Source: Diphasiastrum complanatum (lineage: Eukaryota > Streptophyta > Lycopodiopsida > Lycopodiales > Lycopodiaceae). From it: DNA of 64,000 bases. The notes beneath the pieces are model-generated. The model was not told the DNA's origin and ran no database searches. It saw only the letters and a program-made list of their open reading frames with translations. Of the stretch, positions 31,585-43,905 are shown piece by piece (the first letter of the stretch is position 1; every line of letters starts with the position of its first letter). The stretch is from positions 38,825,014 through 38,889,013 of the forward strand of contig CM055102.1 in assembly GCA_029204225.1 (NCBI GenBank), given 5' to 3'. The translations under genes were made by a program, and so were the position numbers.

Positions 31585-31907
31585 TTATAGTGAGCGTAGA
31601 ATCAACGATCAGCCGGCCTTTTATCCTTTACTCTTTCCTGCGCACACTTGTAAATAAATTTTTTAATGCTAGAATGAACATGCAAAACTCGAATATAAAG
31701 CACGCAATGCAGCGATCTGATCACTACAATTTGTTGAATAGTTGCTCCAATACACATTCCATAATGCAGCTCCTTACAACCATTTTCATTGTGTGCTTCG
31801 TTACTAGCTGTAGCTGGGTGCAGGGTGAGGCAGAATCAAATAAGACGGTAGTGCGGCTCCAATGGTATATGCACGACACGCCTTTTAGTGGGCCGAATTC
31901 ATCTGCC
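31585..31907 (+). pseudogene. Dirigent gene, 5' half (promoter-proximal part to codon 67)
   Basis: The sequence is homologous to the dirigent 5' region from TATAGTGAGCGTAGAATC through TATAAA (31694-31699), the first ATG (31707) and Met20-equivalent (31764). The product begins MQRSDHYNLLNSCSNTHSIM and continues through the signal peptide and VVRLQWYMHDTPFSGPNSSA (residue 67 at 31905-31907). There homology stops and an unrelated tail (MGSFALRTRG...) follows. No frameshift or stop occurs within the preserved half. The missing 3' half, starting exactly at codon 68, is at 48430 on the same strand. It is more diverged from the intact copies than they are from each other. Confidence 0.9.
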
Positions 31908-34299
31908 ATGGGTTCTTTTGCCCTAAGGACCAGAGGCTCTAGAAATATCAGAAAAGTCCAAAGAAGGTTAGAGAAACATAACAACCTCCTCCAAATTATC
32001 TAACGATACAAATTCTTGATCTTTCCTCAAATAGTACTCGCACGGTACTCGTTTTGGCAAGCTTGGCCTTTGTGCGAACCTCTTCACTTGTGTGTGAATT
32101 CTCAGAGCTAAAACTTGCAAAGTCATACCCCAATACCTCTCGAAAGATCAAAACTTGAAAACTTAGCATCATCAATCGAAGCGTGAAATGAGATCCGTCA
32201 CCGCCAAAAGTGATACATTCTGAACCAGCTTCTTCAAATCCAAGGCCGATCGCTCCCCATCCAATACAACAGTCTTTTGTAGAGAGTTAACATATTGCTA
32301 CATCGTCTATCACACAAGTTGATTCCAACTACATAGACCCAACGATGTATTGTATAGAAGATACCAATGTGCCTGCTCATCAAGTTGATCCATTTGCACC
32401 TTACCAAAATTAGTAGTATTAGATGTGTCTAGGCTCATCTAGTCTTACTGATTCTTTTGTCATCCACGGATACATAGTTGCTTCTCATCCAAATAGAGTT
32501 ACACCCTATCTAGCAACCACTTAAGGTCTCTCTCAAACATTATTCATAGATAAGATCGAGAATATACCACCTCAGAACTGTGTCTTCATTACGTCTCTAT
32601 GACCAAGCAATTGATATCATACCCTGGAGCCAAGTTTTGAGCTACCGCCTGATGAATCATGAGTTTTGTGGCTAGATGGTAACCCATATGTTTTATCTGA
32701 GTGAAAGTAATCTAAGACATAATTGTCTTATTGAATGCTACGTAAATGTTACACGTTATGACTATGTATTTCTTTTGTAACACTATAGCTATGGCCTTGT
32801 GCCAAGTTCGATACTGGATTGCAAGAGTATCGTCTAAGAGAGTCATGCAAATCCTTCTATAGAGTTATCTACTATAATTTTTCATTTTTTCTCTTATTTC
32901 AAGTTTTGTCATGTCAACTATGTCGTTTGTTGCTATCTGTTTGTTTGTTCTATTGTCGTATGGTTTGGTGTGTTTTCTTTTGTAGCAGCACTATAGGTGA
33001 TATTTCATCAGCGATTTTATTCTACCTCTACAGTTGCAGTATCACATGAATTTTCATTGGGATATATCTCTACATCTTTACAAATGATTTCAACAACTTT
33101 CAATGTAAACAAAAAGAGCAGTCAAGGACTTTAACAACAAATGCTCAGTTTGGCAACAAAAGGAGCACCTTATCAGACTGCAACCATGATCTAGCAAAAG
33201 ATCCATCTTCCCAATAGGCTGGAATATTTGCGACAACACCACCACCGCCATCATCAATAAGCAGTTGGTTTTACGTAAGCACTACAATATCCACGCTTTC
33301 CAAATGCCTCACCATGGCCATCAAATCATCAATAAAGTGGTAGCTTGTACCCGTGAAGGGCTCTCAAGTCACATCAAGGGCAAAATCTATGTGCAAATTG
33401 ATGCAGACGACTAGTGTTCCTACCAACGCCAACAACAATGCTTCATTGGAAAAATGTACATTGAGCAGTGGTCGCCCATACTACCGCTGTTGTACATCAT
33501 CCATTCAATCATCTGCGGAGGCCACAAAAAGCACAAGTCATCAGCGAGCGACATCCCATAGGCCTACATAAACTGAAGAAGCTATGAGCGCACAACCTCA
33601 ATGACAAAGCTTTCAAAGACGAGTAATGATGATTTCGTGGAGAATTGTACAAAGAGCATTGGTTATATTATGGACAGATATGCAAATCCACACAAGACCC
33701 ATCTCATTCCTTTTTTCCATCCATTCATTCTCTCATGTTCCACCATATACTACATCTTGCAGCTTCATCTCACTTCCCCCCTCCTTGTCTCAAGTCTTCA
33801 TTCCTCCCCGATGGATCAATCTGCACTGCTCTAGTTTGTCACTATAGTACTTCGTGAGGCAGACAAATCTACGACCTCTGCAGCATACCATTGATAAAGT
33901 TCGCGGCGCTTGAAGCAACAAACTCAAGGATGTTAGAGGTTCTCAACAATGATAACAAGCCTATCTTTCTCTCAAAAAAAAAAAAACCACACGTTAACAG
34001 CTTGTTGATCAGTCAAAAAAAAAAACCACAAGGCCATACACGCCTCTATACATTCGCGACCGCTTGAAGAGTTCTTGAACTCTATGAAGAATTGAAACAA
34101 CTGCAAGAAACGTCAAATGGGAAACCTCTGTTGCCAAAAGTGCTTCAAAAGGCAATAATGAGTAAAGGAATTTTGATCCATCCAGCCACTTCCATATATC
34201 CACCTTCACCACTTCCAAGATTTCAGCACCCTCTATCACACCCACTCCATCTTCATCTCACTATCGTTCAGTAACCCCTTGTGTGACATTTACATCATG
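31908..34299. other. No gene recognised
   Basis: CTCGCACGGTACTCG at about 32037-32051 resembles motifs at 54.0-54.5 kb. 33255-33320 resembles 4425-4475. Poly-A runs lie at about 33968 and 34016. ACAAGCCTATCTTTCTCTC occurs at about 33955 and again near 34489. Open frames are short and featureless. Confidence 0.35.
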
Positions 34300-34580
34300 T
34301 CTCAAGAAATACTAAAAAGTTAGTCACAAAGGCCTATTGGGGGTTTATCCCATGGCACCAGTGTGATTCAAAGTTAAGTTAGTCTATGTGGCTTACTTGT
34401 CCCAGAGTGAATTTCTGTAAGTGACCACCACTCCAAGTATAAATAGGAGTGGAAGAGTCCATTTTTGAGAAGAACCTCATTTGCAATACAAGCCTATCTT
34501 TCTCTCTGGGTGTGCTCCCTTGTGTGGTTTCATGTACTGTGTTACTTCACATTGTATTGTATAGTATTCATCTTGCAACA
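34300..34580 (+). mobile_element. LTR-like segment with TATA box
   Basis: It contains TATAAATA at 34438-34445, preceded by CCACTCCAAG and followed by a C/T-rich stretch, as in many plant LTR promoters. Termini and primer site are not identified. Confidence 0.3.
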
Positions 34581-34869
34581 GGTTAAGTTAATCTAGGCCC
34601 TCCATTCTCTAGTAGGGTACGCCTTAGAGGATGAGATTTAGTTTAGGGTTTTATCTTTTAGGTTAAGCCGTCATTTGTTAGAAACTAAGGAGAGAAAAGA
34701 GAGACGAGTGGATCTTACCCATCAGAATACTCACCACCATGCTCATGACTGTCTTTCTTGCATCCATATCCAAGCTAATTGGAGAAGCCATAGCGTAGAC
34801 TAGTTGGGAGACTGTCATAGTCAAGCTAGTTGGAGCCATAGCCGCTGTGGATGCCGAAGATCCAACACT
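34581..34869. other. Spacer, nothing recognised
   Basis: Repeated GAGCCATAGC/TAGTTGGAG words only; no ORF. Confidence 0.3.
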
Positions 34870-35510
34870 GACAAGAAAATGTTGCTTTCTCTCTCACTAT
34901 AGGATCCTTCAAAGGTGTACTACCAACTCTTATGCAAGACCTTGCAACAAAATGTGAGATGGATCTCACTAGCTCTACCAATCTCTCTCAAACTAGATCA
35001 ACCTCTCATCAATTGATGGAGTATAGGTAAATGTTTGGTCAAACTATCTTTGGCATGTGTGATACACTCCAAGAATCTACAAAACATAAATACAAGCGAA
35101 TTGTATGAAAAAAAGTGGCTATGACCTCAAAATGATAACTAGATCTCAAGAAAATGAGATTGGCAAGCTTAGAATTGAGATTTTGATCAAACAAGCATGA
35201 TAGAGTCAAAAGTAAAAGTGTCCAACCAGGTTGGGTGCCCTACCCACCTTGATTCAATTGATTAAAACTTTTTATTGGGAGATCCAATCTTTATGAAATC
35301 AATTGTTACATAGACTAGCTCAAATAGCTTTGAAACTGGCTATCAAGCTCTAGATTTGGATCAAACATGGAAGAGAACCACCAAATTGAATTGGGTTGTC
35401 CTTCACATGTGTATGAGTAGAAAAATCTGTACAATATCATAAATGATTCAGTCCTTATGACAATGAACCCTTTTGATCCAAATTTGCTTGAGATAGCATG
35501 GGAGATGCAA
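34870..35510 (-). mobile_element. Copia 5' leader fragment, minus strand
   Basis: It matches 51640-52260 (the leader between gag and primer site of the minus-strand copia element) in order and orientation, for example ATGATGGAGTATAGG versus TTGATGGAGTATAGG and the GGGTGCCCTACC/AGGTGCCCTACC block. It is cut on both sides; the right side joins a gypsy LTR. Confidence 0.7.
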
Positions 35511-35520
35511 ACCACGTAGG

Positions 35521-36075
35521 CAGGCTAATTTCACTGCTTTGATTCCATTTAGGCAACTTGCGAGGGTTGGTAAGATGATCTTGATGTTGTGCGAGAGTTC
35601 TGAAAATTCTGCTTCTGGGAACTCTCGCATACACTAAAAAATGATGATTCCTCCATTAGGAACTCTCGCAGAGATTTTCATGGATGCATCTAGGTCAGAT
35701 CTGGTGACTGTCCAATTTTCAAGAGCTATCTCCCAGGGGATCTCAAAAAATCATGAAAAAAATGCTCTTTCAGAGTGTTTTTTGACGAGATCTCGAGATT
35801 TTCTGATTTTTAACTTTTGTAAACTGGTAATCAGCTTCATCCAGGCTTGATCTGACTGTTGGTAGTTCTCTGAAAGTTCTGATGGATTCTTGGTAGTAGA
35901 TCCCTCAGTCAATCTGATGATCTGTTTCCTTTTTTATCCTATCAGGTTCTGGATCCTCCTTGGATTCTGATGGATTTTCTGATCTGGCTGAATCTTGATG
36001 GATTTGGCTTGATTTGGCTTGATCTCCTTAGATCTAGCGGTGATGGCTGAGCAGATTAGCTTTTTGTAATGTGCC
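35521..36075 (-). mobile_element. Truncated gypsy LTR (3' LTR of the left gypsy element)
   Basis: Homologous to 41871-42425 in the same orientation along its whole length. On the minus strand it follows a purine tract (AAATTGGGGGTGG, about 36076-36088). Its outer part is missing because the copia leader abuts it at about 35520. Confidence 0.7.
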
Positions 36076-36095
36076 ACCCCCAATTTGGATCTGTC

Positions 36096-37602
36096 TCACT
36101 GTGGTGGCCAGTACTTGTGCAACCGGCTACCGTTGATGGGTGTGTCGAATGGCGTCCCATCTAGATTTTCTAAGTTCACGGCTCCATGTTTAAAAATTTT
36201 CTTGATCCTATAAGGACCTTCGTCCATTAATTTTTAACTTCCCCTTAATCGCCTTGGTTTTATACATCAGGACCAGATCTCCTGAACGAAGATTCTTCTT
36301 TTGTAATCTATGATCATGCCAAGCTTTGCGTCTTTCCTTTTCAGCTGCCAGTGTATGCACAGCCAGTAAGCGTGTTTCACAAAGTTTATGCAGAGCTTTG
36401 TGGCGTAGCTATAGATATTTGGACTCATTAAGGCGTTGCGCGGTGGCAATCCGTAATGAAGGAACTAAAAACTCTACTGGCATCACAACATCCTGACCAT
36501 ATACCAATTGAAAGGGTGTTTGATCAGTGCTCCCTTTATATGTTGTCCTGAATGCCCACAGTGTAGCATGCAACTTGTGTTCTCAATCTGATCTGCTAGC
36601 TTCAACTGTTTTCGTGAGCACGCTACACAGGTTCTTATTGGATGATTCTGCTTGCCCATTACCCCGAGGATAACAAGGCGTACTGGTTCTGTGGATTACG
36701 AAGAATTTCTCCAACAGGACCTTGATGGTCTTGTTGATGAAATGTCTTCCACGATCACTTACTAGTTCCATCGGGCATCCGAAGCGCACAATGATATTTT
36801 CATAAAGGAACTTGGCAGTGGTCCTACCATCAGCTACTCTTACTGCCTTGGCTTCGACCCATTTGGTGAGGTAGTCTGTGGCTACGATTATGTATCGAGT
36901 CTGGGAACTCCTTGCTGTAGGGTGAATTGGACCAATATAATCCAATCTCCATCTTTCGAACGGTGCTTGGGCTAAGACTAGGTGTAGTAGATCATAGTTC
37001 GATCTCATTGGTCTCCTTGCCCTTTGGCACACATCGCACTTTTTCAAGTATTCCTCTGTATCTGTATGAATCGTTGGCCACCAACATCCTGATTGCAGGA
37101 TCTTGCGAACTGTAATGTCAGATGCAAAATGACCCCCACCCATGCCCTCATGTGAAAGCGAAATGATCTGGGTGGTCTCATGAGGAAGAATACACCGCCG
37201 AAGAATTCCATCTTGACCTCTTCGATACAACTGGCCGGCAATCAGCTGATAAGGTCTAGCCTTCAAGATCAATTTCCGCTGTTCCGCCTTTGGTAGTGAT
37301 TTGTCTGGTTGGCCACGCATTAGATATTCAACAATGTCGGCAGCCCACTCTGGTACTGTGTCCACGTAAAGTAAGACAGCATCTGCTAACTCATCGTCGG
37401 GTTGGGTGGCAATCTCCTTTCTCTTGATTTGTGACACGTGATCTGCCATGTAGTGTTGTTTTCCCTTGCGAAATACTATCCAAAAATCAAATTCCAACAA
37501 CAGAAGGAGCCATCTGGTGATTCTCCCGGTGTTGCAAGTTTTATTAACGAGATATAGCAAGGGTTGATGGTCCGTATAAAAAGCAAAATGTGTGGCCATC
37601 AA
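36096..37602 (-). pseudogene. Ty3/gypsy RNase H end and integrase (Tat/Athila-like)
   Basis: Frame 37602-36583 begins in RNase H (FYTDHQPLLYLVNKTCNTGR...LLLLEFDFWIVFRKGKQH, then ADHVSQ). Integrase follows: zinc-binding H-H-C-C (SHEGMGGGHFASDITVRKIL...CDVCQRAR), then the catalytic core with D (RLDYIGPI), D (LVSDRGRHF) and E (GNGQAESSN) all present. Integrase inserts the DNA copy into the chromosome. The C-terminal domain continues in other frames down to HGAVNLENLDGTPF near 36160, before a polypurine tract. Stops downstream of 36583 and the broken RT upstream make the element inactive. Confidence 0.85.
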
Positions 37603-37665
37603 ATAGTGTCAAAACTTCTTAACCACAGATCATTGTCAGTGCTTCCCGCTCTGTGGTTGAATAGT

Positions 37666-38856
37666 TCATTTCGTATCACTGAGCTGTCGGCTTGTGAACT
37701 GGATTGGAAAATCTTTTTTGTGTTCATCTGGCTGGGTTAAGACTGCTCCAAGTGCATACTTCGATGCGTCCGTATGCACGTGAAACTCAATGGACCAATT
37801 GGGTGGTCGTAAGATTGGTGCTGAGACCAATGCATCCTTAATCTTCTGGAAAGCCTTTAGAGCTTCCTCATTCCAATGCGGATTCATTGTGAGCTTGTAA
37901 ATTGGTCTGGCTAACTCTGCAAAATCAAGAATGAAGATCCTATAATAGTTAGCATGACCCATGAAAATGTAAACCTCGCAAATCGTCCCCGGTGGTGGTA
38001 GATCAATAGTGATCCTGGTATTTGATAGATCTGTGGCGATCCCATGTCTTGACACTATATGGCCAAGTATCAAGCCATGTGTCACCCAGAATTGACATTT
38101 TTCTGGATTCAGGGAGATCTGGTATTCGCGGCATTTTTGTAGCACCTTCTCCAAATTGGATAACTGTTATGAATCTGGTCCATGCAAGCACAGATCATCT
38201 AAGAAAATTTCCAAAAATTTTTGCAAATAATCTTTGAATGTCGCCTGCATGACTCGTTGGAAAGTGCTTGGGGCATTGCAAAGTCCGAATGGCATCACTT
38301 TATAGGCATAAGTTCCCCATTCTGTGGCAAATGTTGTCTTGTGCCGGTCTTGGGGGGCTATTTTCACCTGGTTGTAGCCACTGAAGCCGTCCAGAAAACT
38401 GTAGGCTTCGTCGCCAACTACTCTATCGAGGACACTTTCCGTAAATGGTAAAGGAAAATGGTCCTTTTTGGTGACTGCATTAAGCGCTTTCAAATTCACA
38501 CAGATCCGCATTTTGCCATTCTTCTTGGGTACTATAACTATTGGTGATACCCATTCTGTGTGCTCGATTTCGTAAATGAAATCTACATCCATTAGCTTCT
38601 GCAACTCTTGCTTGATCAGTTCTGTATAATTCGAGTTGCAGCGGTAGTAACGGCTCACCTTGGGGACTGCTCCGTCCCCCAAGGGTATGGTATGTTGATT
38701 TACTGTTGGCGGAATGCCCTTCAGATCACTATAGGTCCAGGCAAAACAGTCCTTATATTCCACCAACAAGGATCGTAGTCTCTTGAACTGCGTGAGTGTT
38801 AACTGCTCTCCCACATGCACTATCCTTTCTTCTTCTCCTGGTTCCGCAAGATTCAT
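37666..38856 (-). pseudogene. Ty3/gypsy reverse transcriptase and RNase H N-part
   Basis: The minus-strand frame 38856-38167 covers RT: KVSRYYRCNSNYTELIKQEL, VSPIVIVPKKNGKMRICVN, DHFPLPF, FLDGFSGYNQVKIA, YAYKVMPFGLCNAPSTFQR and the catalytic FLDD (EIFLDDLCLHG). After a short break, 38154-37666 holds the thumb (NPEKCQFWVTHGLILGHIVS) and the RNase H start (FHVHTDASKYALGAVLTQ). All major RT motifs remain, but the frame is broken near 38160. Confidence 0.9.
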
Positions 38857-38865
38857 CGGTTGTGT

Positions 38866-39799
38866 TCACGCAGGTCCCTCGAAGACTTGTTCCGCTGGTG
38901 CCTGACTTTGATCAAATTCTCGTTGGGCTTGTGGCATCATGATTAACACGTCGTCCAATGTATAATTCTTGAGAGTATCAGGCATCTCGTGGATTGGAGC
39001 TCGTTGAGATTCCTCTTTCAGCATATTGATCTTGGCCTGACTGGTCATTTTTTAATTTTATGTCACCTCTCTAGAAGATGACGCTGTATCTGAGTCCAAC
39101 TGGAGTGACTTCAAGGAATCCAACACCTTTTTTTTGCTCTTTTTTGTCATTTTGGTGGGTTCATCCTTGTTGTCTTTCTTCGGGACTGTGGTGACATTCG
39201 CCTCATGGTTGCAAATATCAACGTCTACTATAGCTATTGCCTCTTTGGGTAGGTCACTCCATTGGATCACCTGGTTGTAGTGTTGCTTGAACTGATTCTT
39301 CTTATTTACAGGTGCCTTGGGTGGATCGATCCTTTAGACTTTCGCCATAGCAGACTTTTGTGGTGGTTGAGCTGGTACCTTCTTGGTTCCGTAACGATCT
39401 GGGTCCATGTGGTGTAGGACCTGTTCATCAGTTAGTTCATCCTCCTTATCATAAACTAGAGCATGTTGCCAAGGGACTAGATCATCGTCCACTGGGTTCT
39501 CAATAGGATCTGTTGACAGCCATGCTACGTTTATCATATTCACCCCAAATGTGATTGGTGTGTCCATAGTGTAACATTTGGGTGAAGATGTACTCGGTTC
39601 TGGATCTGATTCATATTGACATGTCTGGCAGTCAATAGTTGCTAATGCATTTGTCCATCTCATGACATCCGTCTCTGAATGATAGTGACCTCCCTTGGGT
39701 AGCCTTGGGGCGATCAATCGTATGATCTGTCGTGGATGATCCGTTATCAGTTTTGGGTGCAATAGGTTTCACCGCCCATGTGGTTGGATCTGCTCGCAG
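38866..39799 (-). pseudogene. Pre-RT region of the left gypsy element
   Basis: Frames at 39048-38866 (NYTLDDVLIMMPQAQ) and 39270-39058 match a continuous frame at 43891-43367 in the right-hand element, so this is pol linker broken by stops. A further frame at 39762-39334 (starts MHPKLITDHPRQIIRLIAPR) is probably upstream protease-region sequence, but I see no DSG/DTG triad in it. Confidence 0.6.
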
Positions 39800-41362
39800 C
39801 TGTGTGTTACTTGTCGCTAGGTGTAGTACCCTGTTTTTCAGAATGACTTTGGCCGCTACCGCATCCAGGATGTATTTTTCCAGAGTCTGGTACGTCGTCG
39901 TTAGGTCTATGGGAGCAGCCGGTACACTGGCACTGATAGGGGATTGTGTTGTATTGGCCCCGACGACTTGTGAAAACCGTCATCATTATCTTCTATCAGG
40001 TTCTCATTGGACCTGATGCCATCTCGGGCGGTAGGATCAGTCCGATCTGGCGATGTTACAAAAACTATTTGAATAAATGCGTCATCAGGCAATGGTTGGT
40101 TGCCCTCGGCAACCTTTGGTGGTGAAGAAGGTGGGTTTTGAGAAACAACTGTGGAAACATGGGTGAGGACGGTTTGTCCGAACGAGAGGGTGAGAGGAAC
40201 AGAGGAGACTGAAGGGTGGTGTGGAGTATGAAAGAAGATGAAGATGGAACATAAAGGGTCTGGCATGGGGGTGAAAAATTGATGACTTGCATCCATGCCA
40301 GAGTGTCTAGAGACAATTGAGAATCAGAAGGATTGAACGAAATGGAAACAACGGTGGCGACAGGAGTGATGGAGGATGCGATGGTGATGGACGGAGTAGT
40401 GGATAATCGAATAGAGGTAGGAATCGTATCAACAGAGGAAACGGGAGTGGACAGATGTGGATGAAACAGGAAGAGAGGTAGCGACAACAGAGATTGGAGT
40501 GGGGGGTTGCACGGAAGAAGAAGTGGCGGTGGTTGATGGGGTGGTTAGTGCAGTAGTGGAGGTGCGTCTTTGGGTAGCAGGTGGAGATGTGGATGTAGAG
40601 GCAGCGCCACGCATTCGTTTGCTGGCCGTTGTGTTAATAACTGCAGGTTGGGAGGAGGTGGATGCTTGAGATGGCGAATAAAGGTTAGTATGTGGCACGA
40701 GGGTAGACAAAAGGGATGAGCGTTCGAGAAGTGCATAGGCAAAGTTACACAACAGGGGGCCTGTTGCAATACGCTCACGGTTGTTGGGTTTGATGGAGTT
40801 GGTTAGTTCACGAATAAGGAAGCTATGCCAATCGTATGGCACAACAGAGGGGCCAGGAAATTCCAGAAAGGATTCCACTATTTGACTCTGCAGCTTAGAC
40901 TAGATTTTGTCCTTGCAAAATGTTGAAATAACCAGAAAGTTATTCAACAGATGCACAGCCGCCTGAATGACAGGTTCCGTGATAGCATCTATCAGGTAAC
41001 CATTGTTAGTCTGAATTGGGATTTTCGGTGCAGTTTGGATGACAAAAGGCTTGATCAGAGTTTTGGCGTGGCGATGGGAGATGGGCTGACGATCACTGGG
41101 TTTGGCCTCTACCCTCTAACATCCGGGTGTAACAGATTTTTCCACGTCCCAGGTGGCGTAAGCGTGAAGGGCGAGGCCCATGTTAATCTCAGAATGGATA
41201 AGCGCCGGGTAAAAACACATTGCCTCTAGAAGTGGGCCGACTGTCTACAGCCATGGTTGGATCAAAGCGTCAAAGGGTAGAGGCCAAATCTGTGTGGCCT
41301 CGGGGATGTCACGCTGGATCACCTGTTTGGTGCCATAGTCTTCAAAAGATGAGGAGGCCATG
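39800..41362 (-). pseudogene. Additional ORF of the gypsy element, family not recognised
   Basis: From the ATG at 41362 the minus strand reads MASSSFEDYGTKQVIQRDIP, continues ATQIWPLPFDALIQPWL, and runs nearly open with stops near 41256, 41116 and 40901. It continues in the frame 40878-40429 (VPYDWHSFLIRELTNSIKPN), ending in a Ser/Thr/Pro/Ala-rich tail, with further Ser/Pro-rich frames to about 39907. It sits where gag is expected but has no capsid or CCHC motif. Some Tat-lineage elements (Ogre type) carry an extra ORF upstream of gag; that is the closest parallel I can offer. It could instead be a captured host gene. Confidence 0.4.
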
Positions 41363-42430
41363 TTAGCAGTTATGACTAGAGGTCAAAAAAGTAGAAAAAA
41401 CGGTGGAAAATGGAAAAAGATGTGGAAATGGCAGAAAACTGTGAATAACGAGTGTTGGATGACAAGAAGTATAGTTCAGAGCGCAGATCGGTGTTCAAGA
41501 TGATCAGATGATAACTGGTAGGAAGTTTGGTCACAAACGGAGAACTTGGTAATTTCCGTGTAAATTTTGGCAGAGCTTCGCTAGCAAAGGTGACAAATGA
41601 CTCGAATTCAGCCCTTATATAGCGGAATTTAGAGTGCGTTTTAGGTGAAGTCCACTTTCCCTTGCTCAGTTCCACCCAAATTTTGGCAGACACCTTCTTC
41701 ACAAAATTCTAAGACCTCAGGGAAGTCTGCGAGAGTTCATAAGGTGATTTGACTGCTATGCAAAGGTTCTGCGAGGGTTCAGGCTGTCTGTGAGGGTCCA
41801 ATTCTCACAGGAAGTGATCTCTCGCACAACTTGTTTCTGTGATTGGATTTTCAAGATCAGACCATGCATGCAGGCTAATTTCACTGCTCTGATTCCATTT
41901 AGGTACCTTGTGAGGGTTAGTAAGTTGATCTTGATGCTCTGCGAGGGTTCTGAAAATTCAGCTTCTGGGAACCCTCGCACACACTAGAAAATGGTGATTC
42001 CTCCATCAGGAACTCTTGCAGAGATTTTCATGGATGCATCTAGGTCAGATTTGGTGATTGGCCCAGTTTCAAGAGCTATCTCCTAGGGCATCTCAAAAAA
42101 TCATGAATAAGTGCTCTTTGAGAGTGTTTTTTGATGAGATCTCGAGATTTTCTGATTTTTAACTTTTGTAAACTAGTAATCAACTTCATCCAGGCTTGAT
42201 CTGACTATTGGTAGTTTTTTGAAAGTTTTGATGGATACTTGGTAACAGATCCCTCAGTCAATCTGATGATCTGCTTCCTTCTTGATCCTATTTGGATCTG
42301 GATCCTTCTTGGATTCTGATGGATTTTCCCGATCTTGCCAGATCTGGCTGAATCTTGATGGATCTAGCTTGATTTGGCTTGATCTTTTTAGATCTAGCGG
42401 TGATGGCTTGGCAGATTAGCTTTTCGTAAC
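41363..42430 (-). mobile_element. Gypsy LTR and leader shared between two tandem elements
   Basis: 41871-42425 matches 35521-36075. To its right the minus strand shows integrase-tail and purine-tract sequence (3' LTR context); to its left is a leader running to the ATG at 41362 (5' LTR context). A minus-strand TATATAA lies at 41615-41621. GCGAGGGTTC/AACCCTCGCA words are scattered throughout. Confidence 0.65.
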
Positions 42431-43905
42431 GTGCCCCCACCAATCTGGATCTATCTCACTGTGGTGGCCAGTATTTGTGCAATTGGCTACCATTGATGGG
42501 TGTATCGAATGGTGTCCCATCTAACTCTTCTAAATTCACGGCCCCATGATTAAGAATTTCCTTGATCCGATATTGCGTTCACCTGGCTGGGTTAAGACTA
42601 CTCCAACTGCATACTTCGATGCGTCCGTATGCACGTGAAACTCAATGGACCAATTGGGTGGGCGTAAGATTGGTGTTGAAACCAATGCATCCTTAAGCTT
42701 CTGGAAAGCCTTTAGGGCTTCCTCGTTCCAATGTGGATCCATTGTGAGTTTGTAAATTGGTCGGGCTAACTCCGCAAAATCAAGAATGAAGATCCTATAA
42801 TAGTTATCATGACCCATGAGGATATAGACTTCGCGGATCGTCCCCAGTGGTGGTAGATCAATAATGATCCTGATCTTTGATAGATCTGTGGCGATCCCGT
42901 GTCTTGACACTATATGGCCGAGAATCAAGCCATGTGTTACCCATAATTGACATTTTTCTGGATTCAGGGAGAACTGGTAGTCGCAACATTTTTGTAACAC
43001 CTTCTCCAAGTTGGATAAGTGTTCTGAGTCTGGTCCATGCATGCACAAATTGTCCAAGAAAATTTCCAGAAATTTTATTCCGTGGCAAATGCTGTCTTGT
43101 GTTGGTTCTGGGATGCTATCTTCACCTGGTTGTAGCCATTGAAACCATCTAGAAAACTGTAGGCCTCGACGTCGGCTACTCTATCGAGGACACTTTCTGT
43201 AAATGTTAAAGGAAAATGATTTTTTTTGGTGACTGCATTTAGCGCCTTTAGATTCACACAAATCCGCATTTTGCCGTTCTTCTTGGGTACTATTACTATC
43301 GGTGATACCCATTCCGTGTGCTCGATTTCATAAAATAAAATCTGCATCCATCAGCTTCTGCAACTCCTACTTGATCAGCTCAGTATAATTTGGGTTGCAG
43401 CGGTAATAATGACTTACCTTGGAAACTGCTCCGTCCACCAAGGGTATGGTGTGTTGGACTACTGTTGGTGGAATGCCCTTCAGGTCACTATAATTCCAGG
43501 CAAAACAGTCTTTATATTCCACCAACAATGATTGTAGTCTCTTGAACTGTGTGGGTGTTAACTGCTCTCCCACATGCACTATCTTTTTTTCTTCACCTGG
43601 CTCGGCAAGATTCATTGGCTGTGTCCGTGCAGGTCCCTCAAATACTTGTTTCGCTGGTGCTTGACTTTGATTAGGTTCTCTCTGGGCTTGCGGCATCATG
43701 ATTACCACGTCATCCAAGGTGTAATTCTTGAAAGTCTCAAGCACAGGCATCTCGTGAACTGGCGCTCGTCGAGATTCCTCTTTTAGCATATTGATTTTAG
43801 CCCGATTGGCCATTTTTTGATTTTCCGTCACCTGTGTAGAAGATGACGCTGTATTCGAGTCTATCTTGATTGACTTCAAGGAATCCAACACTTTTTTTTT
43901 TACCC
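42431..43905 (-). pseudogene. Second gypsy element: pol with RNase H/integrase deleted
   Basis: The minus-strand frame 43891-43367 covers the pre-RT region and RT N-part (VHVGEQLTPTQFKRL, YRCNPNYTELIK); 43347-43075 has VSPIVIVPKKNGKMRICVN and FLDGFNGYNQVKIA; 43057-42536 has the thumb and RNase H start. Compared with the left element, about 95-100 bp including MPFGLCNAPSTFQR and the catalytic FLDD are deleted at about 43078, and about 1.5 kb (most of RNase H and integrase) is deleted at about 42575, where the sequence jumps to the integrase tail. Inactive. Confidence 0.85.
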
